Positions 29,783-37,801 of a stretch of DNA of 64,000 bases are shown here, piece after piece. The notes under the pieces were generated by a model. The model worked only from the letters and a program-made list of their open reading frames with translations, searched no databases and was not told where the DNA came from. The position numbers and the translations under genes are program-made. Each line of letters starts with the position of its first letter. Position 1 is the first letter of the stretch. Source of the stretch: Neisseriaceae bacterium (lineage in GTDB: Bacteria; Pseudomonadota; Gammaproteobacteria; Burkholderiales; Neisseriaceae); NCBI GenBank assembly GCA_017934045.1, contig JAGBKK010000025.1, positions 1 to 64,000 of the forward strand. The letters run 5' to 3'.

Positions 29783-29888
29783 TATAGTCGATAAACTTCA
29801 AAAGTAGAAAAGGCGTAACGCCTGCGACAGTATAAATAATACGGCAAGGCGAAAGAACGCATTATCATTTTGAAGTTTATCGACTATA
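29783..29888. mobile_element. Correia-like MITE, copy 2
   Basis: The core 29785-29886 (102 bp) runs from TAGTCGATAAACTTCAAAAG to its near-complement CATTTTGAAGTTTATCGACTA and is flanked by TA. The interior again reads GACAGTATAAATAATACGGC. It fills most of the 333-bp gap between the divergent NlpC/P60 and cysK genes; the rest of that gap holds AT-rich DNA and a partial uptake sequence (TTTTCAGGCTGCCTTATC, near 29962). Confidence 0.87.
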
Positions 29889-30017
29889 CTGTCGTGGCGT
29901 TTGGTAGAAATTTCTATATAACCCAAAATCATAAACATAGCCCAAAGTATTCTTTTACTTTTTTTCAGGCTGCCTTATCATTTGTCCTGTTCATTTTATT
30001 CAATAAGGAAAAACACC

Positions 30018-30947
30018 ATGACAATTGCCAACAGCATTACCGATTTAATCGGCAAAACGCCGCTTTTGAAACTCAATCGCTTAAATACAAGCCAAGCAGA
30101 AGTGGTGTTGAAATTGGAATTTTTTAATCCAGGCAACAGCGTCAAAGACCGCATTGCAGCGGCGATGATTGCAGACGCAGAACAACAAGGCAAAATCACG
30201 CCTGATACGGTTTTGGTTGAACCCACCAGTGGCAATACAGGCATTGGTTTGGCAATGGTGTGTGCCGCCAAAGGCTATAAATTGGTAATTATTATGCCCG
30301 AATCGATGAGTCGCGAACGCAAAATGTTAATGCGTGCCTTTGGGGCGAAGTTAATTCTCACACCAGCTGCCGAAGGCATGGCAGGAGCGATTGCCGCCGC
30401 ACAAAAATTAGTAGCAGAAAATCCTGATACGCATATCATTTTGCAACAGTTTGAAAATCCAGCCAATCCTGCCGCTCACCGAGCAACTACGGCAGAAGAA
30501 ATTTGGCAAGACACAGACGGCAAAGTGGATATTTTTGTCGCAGGTGTCGGCACAGGCGGCACGATTACAGGCGTGGGCGAAGTGTTAAAACAAAAAAATC
30601 CCAATATTAAAATTGTCGCCGTTGAACCTGAAACTTCGCCCGTGTTATCAGGCGGACAAAAAGGAGCGCACCCCATTCAAGGCATTGGTGCTGGCTTTGT
30701 GCCGAAAGTATTGAACACCGCTATTTATGACGAAATCATCACCGTTTCAGGTGACAATGCTTTTGAAACCGCACGAAATTTGGCACAGCAAGAAGGCGTT
30801 TTGGCAGGTATTTCGTCAGGAGCAGCCACATGGGCAGCGTTGCAACTTGCCAAACGCCCTGACAACGCAGGCAAACGCATTGTGGTGTTAATTCCGTCTT
30901 ACGGCGAACGCTATCTTTCCACGCCATTGTATGAACATTTGGCATAG
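30018..30947 (+). CDS. cysK: Cysteine synthase A
   Basis: The 309-aa PLP enzyme makes cysteine from O-acetylserine and sulfide. The PLP lysine is in NPGNSVKDR, the substrate loop is PTSGNTG, and the phosphate loop is GTGGTITG. The ATG at 30018 has AAGGAAAAAC upstream; an earlier in-frame ATG 36 bases away lacks support. It is monocistronic. The upstream MITE could contribute promoter elements. After the stop, GCCGTAGC AAC GCTACGGC can form a hairpin. Confidence 0.95.
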   Translation: MTIANSITDLIGKTPLLKLNRLNTSQAEVVLKLEFFNPGNSVKDRIAAAMIADAEQQGKITPDTVLVEPTSGNTGIGLAMVCAAKGYKLVIIMPESMSRERKMLMRAFGAKLILTPAAEGMAGAIAAAQKLVAENPDTHIILQQFENPANPAAHRATTAEEIWQDTDGKVDIFVAGVGTGGTITGVGEVLKQKNPNIKIVAVEPETSPVLSGGQKGAHPIQGIGAGFVPKVLNTAIYDEIITVSGDNAFETARNLAQQEGVLAGISSGAATWAALQLAKRPDNAGKRIVVLIPSYGERYLSTPLYEHLA

Positions 30948-31172
30948 GTTTTCAGATTTACTGTTACTACAAGCCGTAGCAACGCTACGGCGTAGTCATC
31001 TTCTTGCTATTCAGAATAAATCTATCAACAAAACAGCCACAGAGTAAGCAATTTATTAAGAACGCTGTTTTATTTTCAGGCAGCCTGAAAAGTCTTTATT
31101 TGATAATCGTTAATAATTCATTTCACACTTATGGTAGGCTATTGGCTTGATTGTCGTCAAAAGGATAGCAAA

Positions 31173-32387
31173 ATGTTGCGTGCGTTATTTAATCAGTGGT
31201 GCAAAGTTAATTTAATGTTGCAAATTATCATCGGCATTGTGTTGGGGCTAATTGTCGGCATTGCTCTGCCTGATGTGGGCAATAGTGTGGCGTTTTTGGG
31301 TGATTTTTTTGTAAAAGCCTTAAAATCCGTTGCCCCTGTGTTGGTGTTTATTTTGGTGCTGTCTGCCATTGCCCAGCACCGTTCAGAACACCCCACCAAC
31401 ATTCGCGACATTTTGGTGTTGTATTTAATCGGCACTTTTGCGGCGGCTTTGTGTGCGGTTTCGGCGTGTTTTATCTTAAAACCCACCCTGCTTTTGACGA
31501 ATATCGAAGCATACGATGCGTCCAACGCACCAGGCGGCGTGGTGTTGGTGCTGAAAAATCTGCTGATGAATTTAGCCGACAATCCCTTTTCCGCCATTGC
31601 CAATGCTAACTATATTGGCATTTTAGCGTGGGCAAGCATTGTTGGTTTTGCCTTAAAATCAGCGTCCGAACACACCAAAGTGTTTTTAAGCGAATTATCA
31701 GACGCAGTCTCGTTTATGGTAAAAATCGTTATTCGATTAGCGCCCTTTGGCGTATTTGGCTTGGTGGCACAAACTTTGGCAAACACTTCATTTGGCGAAT
31801 TTGTTAGCACCTATGCCGTATTACTGTTCGCATTAGTCGGTGCAATGCTGTTTGTCGCATTAGTGCTTAACCCATTGATTGTATTTGTTAAAATTCGCAA
31901 AAACCCTTATCCTTTGGTTTTAACTTGTCTGTCTCAAAGCGGTTTGACGGCGTTTTTCACCCGCTCATCTGCTGCCAACATTCCTGTGAATATGGATTTA
32001 TGCAAAAAATTAAACTTAAATCCAGACACTTATTCGGTTTCCATACCTTTGGGTGCGACCATCAATATGGCAGGTGCCGCCATTACCATTACCGTTATGG
32101 CATTAGCCGCCGCCAATACGCTGGGTATGCAAGTGGGCTTTTTAGAAGCCTTATTATTAAGCATTGTTGCGTCTTTGTGTGCCTGCGGAGCGTAAGGCGT
32201 GGCAGGCGGCTCGTTACTGTTAATCCCTTTGGCGTGCAGTTTGTTTAACATCGACAACACCATTGCCGCCCAAGTCATCGGTATCGGTATGATTATTGGC
32301 GTAATCCAAGACTCCGCCGAAACCGCCCTGAACTCATCAACCGATGTGATTTTCACTGCGGCGGCAGAATGGGGCAAGAAAAAGTAA
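31173..32387 (+). pseudogene. sstT: Serine/threonine:Na+ symporter SstT, interrupted by a stop codon
   Basis: The dicarboxylate/amino acid:cation symporter frame runs from MLRALFNQWCKVNLMLQ to a TAA at 32193-32195, then continues in the same frame to 32387. Around the stop the family sequence [18 protein letters not shown] is read as CGA-stop-GVAGG; a single C-to-A change in a serine TCA codon would explain it. The break removes the last transmembrane region. Without the stop the length (404 aa) is normal for SstT. AAAGGA precedes the ATG at 31173. It may be a true mutation or a sequencing error. Confidence 0.88.
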
Positions 32388-32433
32388 ATCAATCATTGGG
32401 CAGGTGGGTTTCTCTGCCAGCAAACACAGCGTA

Positions 32434-32458
32434 GCGTGGGCAACTTTGTTGCCCACGC
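32434..32458. repeat. Hairpin with TTT loop
   Basis: GCGTGGGCAAC TTT GTTGCCCACGC is a perfect 11-bp stem downstream of sstT, just before an uptake sequence (32461-32477). It belongs to the GTGGGC..GCCCAC hairpin family seen elsewhere in the window and may act as terminator. Confidence 0.6.
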
Positions 32459-32525
32459 AGTTTTCAGGCAGCCTGAAAGTGTTAAATTATTTACTTATGA
32501 TACTAATACTGATACCATAAACACT

Positions 32526-32777
32526 ATGGACAAAATCGAAAAAATCCTAATAGCGATGAAAAATAGCCCACAGAATGTGCGTTATGCGGATTTATTGGCT
32601 GTTTGTCGTGCATTTTTTGGTGAGCCACGCCAAACTGGGAGCAGTCATACGGTGTTCAAAACGCCGTGGCAAGGCGACCCACGCATTAACATTCAAAAAT
32701 CAGGGGATAAAGCAAAAGCCTATCAAGTGCGACAAGTTTTATCAGCGATTGATAAATTGAAAGGACATAAATCATGA
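32526..32777 (+). CDS. hicA: HicA-like toxin, module 1
   Basis: The 83-aa protein has the small double-stranded-RNA-binding-like fold expected of HicA, with the active-site histidine in GSSHTVFKTP and the C-terminal AYQVRQVLSAIDKL. HicA toxins cut mRNA. Its stop codon overlaps the start of the antitoxin gene (ATGA). It is somewhat longer than the classic 60-aa HicA. Confidence 0.8.
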   Translation: MDKIEKILIAMKNSPQNVRYADLLAVCRAFFGEPRQTGSSHTVFKTPWQGDPRINIQKSGDKAKAYQVRQVLSAIDKLKGHKS

Positions 32778-33094
32778 ACCACTACACCTACCGTGTTTTT
32801 TGGAGTGATGAAGACCAAGAATTTGTTGCTTTGTGTGCCGAATTTCCGTCTTTATCTTGGTTAGCCGATACACCTGCTAACGCTGTTTCTGCCTTGCAAC
32901 AATTAGTTGATGAGACGGTTGCAGATATGCAAGAGAATAACGAACCCATACCGCAACCTTTATCCGAACGGCAATACAGCGGTAAATTCAACATTCGCAT
33001 TCCGCCAGCATTGCACCGAGCATTAGCGATTGAAGCCGCTGAAAATCAAATCAGTATGAACCGTTTGATTTCTAATAAATTATCAATGGCGTAA
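32774..33094 (+). CDS. hicB: HicB-like antitoxin, module 1
   Basis: The 106-aa protein has the HicB partial RNase H-like fold (YRVFWSDEDQEFVALCAEFPSLS, then ALQQLVDETVADM) and a C-terminal ribbon-helix-helix or HTH segment (FNIRIPPALHRALAIEAAENQISMNRLISNKL). It should bind HicA and repress the operon. It overlaps hicA by 4 bases. Confidence 0.88.
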   Translation: MNHYTYRVFWSDEDQEFVALCAEFPSLSWLADTPANAVSALQQLVDETVADMQENNEPIPQPLSERQYSGKFNIRIPPALHRALAIEAAENQISMNRLISNKLSMA

Positions 33095-33327
33095 ATAATG
33101 CTTTCAGGCAGCCTGAAAATATTATGAAACGCGTGGTGGGCAAGTTTCCACCCTACGCCCCTACTGTCAAAAGCGAGCCGTGATGAAATCACGGTGTGGC
33201 AATCTTCAAACTACGGAGAACGGACTTAATCAATCGTCTCCCCTACGGCTGAAAACTGAAATCAATCGTATTGATTATTCATACCCCCAGAAGTATAATC
33301 AAAAGAGTAAATGAACAGGTTGTCAAA

Positions 33328-33519
33328 ATGGCAAGCAGTAGAGATATTATTAAAATCATACAAGCCGATGGTTGGTTTGAAATTAAATCTAATTCAGGCA
33401 GCCACAGGCAATTCAAGCACCCCATTAAAAAAGGGCGTGTTACCGTGCCGCACCCTAAAAAGGATATTCCCAAGCCGACTTTTGACAGCATTATGAAACA
33501 AGCAGGATTAGGAGATTAA
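33328..33519 (+). CDS. hicA: HicA toxin, module 2
   Basis: The 63-aa protein is a canonical HicA: KIIQADGWFEIKSNSGSHRQF with the catalytic histidine, followed by VTVPHPKKDIP and a C-terminal helix (SIMKQAGL). The ATG at 33328 gives the normal length. It lies 1 bp before hicB of the same module. It is not close in sequence to module 1. Confidence 0.9.
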   Translation: MASSRDIIKIIQADGWFEIKSNSGSHRQFKHPIKKGRVTVPHPKKDIPKPTFDSIMKQAGLGD

Positions 33520-33520
33520 C

Positions 33521-33925
33521 ATGTTGTATCCGATTGCCGTTTTTAAAGGTGATGAAAAAACCGCACACGCCATTATTTTTCCTGATATAGAAAATGGAGC
33601 GACTTGTTGCGATGAATTATCCGATATGCTCACAATGGCAAATGAATTTATAGACCTGCATTTTAGCGGATTAGCCGAAGACGGTGAAAAAATTCCTTTA
33701 CCGCAAAATTTTGATAAACACTTAAATAATCCCAAATATCAAGGCTGTATGTGGGCTTGGGTTGATGTTGATTTGTCTAAATACGATATTAAAACCCATA
33801 AAATCAATGTTACTTTACCGCAATTTTTAATCACCAAAATTGATGAGAAAGTGGCAGCACACAAAGCGTTATACAAAAGCCGTAGCAATTATTTAACTCA
33901 ATTAGCCATCAATGATTTAAGGTGA
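33521..33925 (+). CDS. hicB: HicB antitoxin, module 2
   Basis: The 134-aa antitoxin has the HicB core (YPIAVFKGDEKTAHAIIFPDI) and a C-terminal DNA-binding part (INVTLPQFLITKIDEKVAAH and RSNYLTQLAI) typical of a ribbon-helix-helix. It is the second tandem toxin-antitoxin pair within 1.4 kb. Confidence 0.9.
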   Translation: MLYPIAVFKGDEKTAHAIIFPDIENGATCCDELSDMLTMANEFIDLHFSGLAEDGEKIPLPQNFDKHLNNPKYQGCMWAWVDVDLSKYDIKTHKINVTLPQFLITKIDEKVAAHKALYKSRSNYLTQLAINDLR

Positions 33926-34225
33926 TTTACTTTCAGGCAGCCTGAAAGGCTTAATGCAATGCCGTTAGAACGCCTATCGGCGTTGCTCAATGACAGCGTC
34001 ATTGAGTGGATTGCCACGCCTGACTGCGTCAGGCTCGCAATGACACGCAGGGTTAAATTTAGGTTTCAGGCAGCCCATATCGTCATTGCGAGCCGTGCCA
34101 AAAGCACGGCGTGGCAATCTCCTGAAACAATTTTTAAACGAGCGACAAGCGAGTTTAAAAACTGTTTCAGGGTAGCCTATCAAATACAACGACAACGCAA
34201 AAAGCCTTTCAGGCAGCCTGAAAAA
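33926..34225. repeat. Intergenic cluster of small repeats
   Basis: The 300 bp between hicB and the convergent MmeI-like gene hold uptake sequences at both ends (33932-33948, 34207-34223), a partial one (TTTCAGGCAGCCC near 34063), and two copies of the ATTGCGAG..GGCAATC repeat (33990-34043 and 34081-34121) that is common between genes in many proteobacteria. No gene is supported. Confidence 0.7.
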
Positions 34226-37200
34226 TCAATTTTTAGAAGTTCTTTTTTGATATTCCTGCATTAAAAACGCCACGATTTCTTCTTCGGTGATTGTTTTGGG
34301 CAAGCCGTAGGCGGTTAATACGGCGGTGTCGTTGGCTTTGTGGGCGGCTCGTAAATCGGGCGGCATGGTGAGTTCATCGTATAAATCTGCCAAAGAACTG
34401 GTCGGATAATTTGCCCGTGCGTCCAAAATCGCCTGTGCGGTGTGTTCGATTTTGGCTTTTTGGGCGGTATCGGGTTCGCACCAGATAAAGTTGTTATACA
34501 CAATATTGCCTGAATAGCGATAACGCATTTCCAAACGCCCAGCAACCGCACGCATCCACGCCATATGCACGGAACTGGTTAATACGCCAAACATATATAA
34601 ATCGGCGTTGGGGATTAGTAAATTTGCATTTCCACAAATGGTTTCAGGTTTTTCAAACCCGATAGGAATATATTTTCTATTTTCAGAAGAATGACTTGGA
34701 AACAGTAAATAATTTGTTTCAGGTTGCCTGATTTCCATAAATCGTGTTGAATAATCTGCAAATTTTCTTGTTGCGGCTTTTGTGCTTTTTAACCTAAATT
34801 CTTGAACTCGTTTTATTCTTTCCATAACTTTGGGCATTGATTTTAATTCACTTGGTGTAGCATTGATAAGCCACAAACACCAGCGTTCTTCATTGTGTAA
34901 AAACTCTCTCGCTCCGTAGAATTTTCTAATATATTTTTCCGCTTTGGGTTCTTTTACTAAAAAATCTTCTTTTTCTTCGGTTGTGAAAAAGAAATTTCCG
35001 TCATCAACAGGAATACTGCCTTTTAGTATGTCTGTAACATTGCAAATAGGTTTGTTGCGACTTTCAATCAATATATCAGGTGGTGCGTCAATTAAATAGG
35101 CGTTAATGTTTTTGGCGGTGATTTGTTTGTCGCCGTCATAAATGATTTTTTGTTTTTTCAGGCTGCCTGAAAACATTTCGTCATTCTGAACTTGCGTAGC
35201 AAGTGAAGAATCTCGATTGTTTGATAAAGATTCTTCGCTATCGCTCAGAATGACGGAAGTGGTAGTGTTGTTATTTGTTTTCAGGCTGCCTGAAAGGTTT
35301 TCCGTCATTGATTGCTCCGTTGTAGGGTGGGCATCCTTGCCCACCATTGCACCGTTAGGTGCAAAATCAATGTTTGCATTATCTGTAATGATATTTGTGT
35401 TATCAACGCCTGTCGGCGTTGTGGTGGGCTGGAAAGCCCACCCTACGGCTTTGTCGTTATTGTTGTTCGGTGCGTTCTCCGTAGCAGGGAGATTGCCACG
35501 CTCGCTTTGCTCGCTCGCAATGACGGTAGGGGGTTCGGCGGTGTTGTTGTTTGTTTTCAGGCTGCCTGAAAGGTTGTTTGTATTCATTTGGTTTTTATCA
35601 ACGCCTGTCGGCGTTGTTGGTGGGTTGGAAACCCACCCTACGGCGTTTCTGTTGTTTTTCAGGCTGCCTGAAAGGCTGAAACCGATAATCACGCAATGCA
35701 CTGCTGCTTTGTCGTAGGCTTCGCTGTCCCAACGGAATGTGCGGTAGGCAAAATTAAATTGTATTTGATAGCGTTCTTTTAAGTGTTTGAATACAAATGC
35801 AGGTTGTTCGCCTTGACAAATGGAGTTTGTGGATACAAAGGCTGCCTGAATGTTTGTTCCTTGCATATAGCCACAGGCTTTGTAATACCAGCCTGCAACA
35901 TAATCTACTTTGCCTGCGGTTTTTAAGGGCTTGCCGTTTTCATCAATTAAAACGCTTAATAAATCGTCTTTTTGTGCTTTGTTTTGTAAGGAGTAGCCCA
36001 CAAACGGCGGATTGCCCATAATATAATTTAATTCACTCGCAGGGATAACGCTGTTCCAGTCTATCCGCAGAGCATTGCCTTCGACAAATGTGGCGTGGGT
36101 TTTGAGTGGTAGGTATTCTATTTGCGTGTCGCTAAAAATTTCTTCGGTTTGGTGTTTGCTTTGTATTTCGGCAATCCATAAGGCGGTTTGGGCAACCGAT
36201 ACGGCAAAGTCGTTGATTTCTATGCCGTAAAACTGGCTAATGGATACTTTAATCGGGTCGATGAGTTGTTTTTGTCCGCCATAGGCAAAGGCTAATGCTT
36301 GGTTTTCTATGTGTCTTAATGAGATGTAGGTTTCGGTTAAAAAGTTCCCACTTCCTGCGGCTGGGTCTAAAAAGGTTAATGACGCTAATTTGTGCTGAAA
36401 TTCTGCTACGCGTTTCATTATGGTGGCTTTTTGTTTGAGTTGCAGAATTTGGGCTAATTCGTCTTTTAAGTCGTCTAAAAATAAGGGGTCGATGACTTTG
36501 TGTATGTTTTCAATCGAAGTGTAGTGCATGCCGCCACTTCTGCGTGTTTCGGGGTTTAAGGTGCTTTCAAATACGGCGCCAAATATGGTGGGGGATATTT
36601 CTGACCAGTCAAATTCGCAGGCGGTGGTGGTGATGAGACGGTAAATTTCGTCATTCATCAAGGGTATTTCTATGTCGCCTGTGAATAATCCGCCGTTGGC
36701 ATAGGGAAATTGTAAGCAGTCGTCTGATAAATATAGGTTTTGTCGCTGGTTTTGTGGGGTGTTTAAGACGGTGAATAGGTCTATCAATGCTTGCCGCATG
36801 CTTTGGGGGCTGTGGTTGAGTAAATAATCGCGAAAGGCATCTTTGGCGTGAAAAATGTCGGTGTCTTCGGCATATAAGCAGAATACTAATCGCACGCACA
36901 GTTTGTTTAGGCTTTCGATTGATTTGGGATTGCTCATATCTTTGTATTGACGGGCGATTGCGTCATACAATAATCCGACAATTTTGCCTGCTTCTATGGA
37001 GAGTTCGACTTCTTTTTGTATGTGGGCATTGCTGTGGTTATCAATAATAAACGATAAGCGGTGATATTCTTTTTGTAGGTCTTTGAGTAAAACAATTTGC
37101 GGTGCGTCTTGCGGCTTTTCCATGTCGTGAATGTGAAATTCGCGAAAATTGCAGGCAATAATATAGCGTGGCTTGGCAGATAAGGGCAGTTCATCGGCAT

Positions 37201-37513
37201 AACGCTTGGCTTGTTGGTATGGGGTGAGCATGCTGCCGTCCGACTGCTTGGCAGGCTTCAATAGGTCTTTGTCGGCGGATTTTTGTTCAATCAGAATTTT
37301 GGTCGGGGCAATGTATGCGTCTATAAAATTGCGTGATTTGGATTGAACGGTTTTTTCATATTCAATAATGTCTTCTGTTTTTGCTACACCAAAAATATCT
37401 CGCAAAAGCATATTCCAAAACGCTTGCGTCTCGCCTTTTTCATAACCTTGCTTGTCTTTCCAGTGCTGATAAAAGGCTTTGGCGGCTTGCTTTTGCTGTT
37501 TTTGGGTGAGCAT
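34226..37513 (-). CDS. MmeI-like (type IIL) restriction-methyltransferase with repeat-derived insert
   Basis: The 1095-aa single-chain enzyme combines nuclease, N6-adenine methylase and target recognition, as in MmeI (about 920 aa). The N-terminal nuclease has FIDAYIAPTKILIEQKSADK, matching the D..ExK pattern. The methylase has motif I DPAAGSGNFL and motif IV NPPFVG. The target-recognition part follows NINAYLIDAPPDI. Between the methylase strand VHCVIIGFS and KQKIIYDG sits a low-complexity insert of about 173 residues coded by intergenic repeats (35157-35676). The rest gives a normal MmeI length. ATG at 37513 has AGGAAAC upstream. The insert lies in a loop, so the enzyme might still fold; activity is unknown. 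Confidence 0.88.
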   Translation of the reverse strand: MLTQKQQKQAAKAFYQHWKDKQGYEKGETQAFWNMLLRDIFGVAKTEDIIEYEKTVQSKSRNFIDAYIAPTKILIEQKSADKDLLKPAKQSDGSMLTPYQQAKRYADELPLSAKPRYIIACNFREFHIHDMEKPQDAPQIVLLKDLQKEYHRLSFIIDNHSNAHIQKEVELSIEAGKIVGLLYDAIARQYKDMSNPKSIESLNKLCVRLVFCLYAEDTDIFHAKDAFRDYLLNHSPQSMRQALIDLFTVLNTPQNQRQNLYLSDDCLQFPYANGGLFTGDIEIPLMNDEIYRLITTTACEFDWSEISPTIFGAVFESTLNPETRRSGGMHYTSIENIHKVIDPLFLDDLKDELAQILQLKQKATIMKRVAEFQHKLASLTFLDPAAGSGNFLTETYISLRHIENQALAFAYGGQKQLIDPIKVSISQFYGIEINDFAVSVAQTALWIAEIQSKHQTEEIFSDTQIEYLPLKTHATFVEGNALRIDWNSVIPASELNYIMGNPPFVGYSLQNKAQKDDLLSVLIDENGKPLKTAGKVDYVAGWYYKACGYMQGTNIQAAFVSTNSICQGEQPAFVFKHLKERYQIQFNFAYRTFRWDSEAYDKAAVHCVIIGFSLSGSLKNNRNAVGWVSNPPTTPTGVDKNQMNTNNLSGSLKTNNNTAEPPTVIASEQSERGNLPATENAPNNNNDKAVGWAFQPTTTPTGVDNTNIITDNANIDFAPNGAMVGKDAHPTTEQSMTENLSGSLKTNNNTTTSVILSDSEESLSNNRDSSLATQVQNDEMFSGSLKKQKIIYDGDKQITAKNINAYLIDAPPDILIESRNKPICNVTDILKGSIPVDDGNFFFTTEEKEDFLVKEPKAEKYIRKFYGAREFLHNEERWCLWLINATPSELKSMPKVMERIKRVQEFRLKSTKAATRKFADYSTRFMEIRQPETNYLLFPSHSSENRKYIPIGFEKPETICGNANLLIPNADLYMFGVLTSSVHMAWMRAVAGRLEMRYRYSGNIVYNNFIWCEPDTAQKAKIEHTAQAILDARANYPTSSLADLYDELTMPPDLRAAHKANDTAVLTAYGLPKTITEEEIVAFLMQEYQKRTSKN
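35157..35676. repeat. Intergenic-type repeats inside a coding region
   Basis: The stretch contains four uptake sequences (near 35160, 35281, 35558 and 35660), one CGTCATTCTGA..TCAGAATGACG repeat, one GATTGCCACG..CGCAATGAC repeat, and hairpin units GGTGGGC..GCCCACC (35322-35449 and 35619-35645). On the minus strand all are read without a stop. The repeats give duplicated peptides LSGSLKTNNNT and VGW..P.TTPTGVD and the piece VIASEQSERGNLP. Confidence 0.92.
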
Positions 37514-37620
37514 TTTAAGTTTCCTGTTTTTTGCAGTGGGAATGGGGATTATAAGGGATTTTTGAAGCAAGTGTAGGGTGTGGGCAACTTGTTGCCTACG
37601 CGGTTAAATTTTAATTTTCT

Positions 37621-37724
37621 GCCGTAGGGTGGGTATCCTTGCCCACCGTCAAACCGCAGGTTTGATTGTGGTTGTTATCAACTTCTCGCAGCATTGTGGT
37701 GGGCAAGGCTACCCACCCTACGGC
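37621..37724. repeat. 104-bp inverted-repeat element
   Basis: The left arm (37621-37647, GCCGTAGGGTGGGTATCCTT...) and right arm (37698-37724) are complementary at 26 of 27 positions. Each arm is itself a small hairpin. A related element with similar arms lies at about 35322-35449. No TA duplication is visible. The right end runs into the uptake-sequence tail at 37725-37753. The remaining DNA between 37514 and 37620 has another hairpin (GTGGGCAACTTGTTGCC) and no gene. Confidence 0.75.
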
Positions 37725-37754
37725 GTTTCTGTTGATTTTCAGGCTGCCTGAAAA

Positions 37755-37782
37755 AAAACGGTATTCAAAAGAATACCGTTTT
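37755..37782 (-). terminator. Terminator of metY-like gene
   Basis: AAAACGGTATTC AAAA GAATACCGTTTT is a perfect 12-bp stem; on the minus strand it is followed by a run of T. It lies 20 bp after the metY-like stop codon. Confidence 0.85.
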
Positions 37783-37801
37783 TGTTATATAACAAATATA
37801 T

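Noticed and set aside
30960..31172. Small RNA gene between cysK and sstT
   Set aside because: Only one short hairpin and an uptake sequence are visible; no promoter or terminator pair supports an RNA gene.
31131..32387. sstT as two separate genes
   Set aside because: The part after the stop has no start signals and continues the same family sequence in the same frame.
35217..35717. Plus-strand open frame of 166 codons inside the restriction gene
   Set aside because: It is a shadow of the repeat insert; its peptides are reverse readings of the same repeats.
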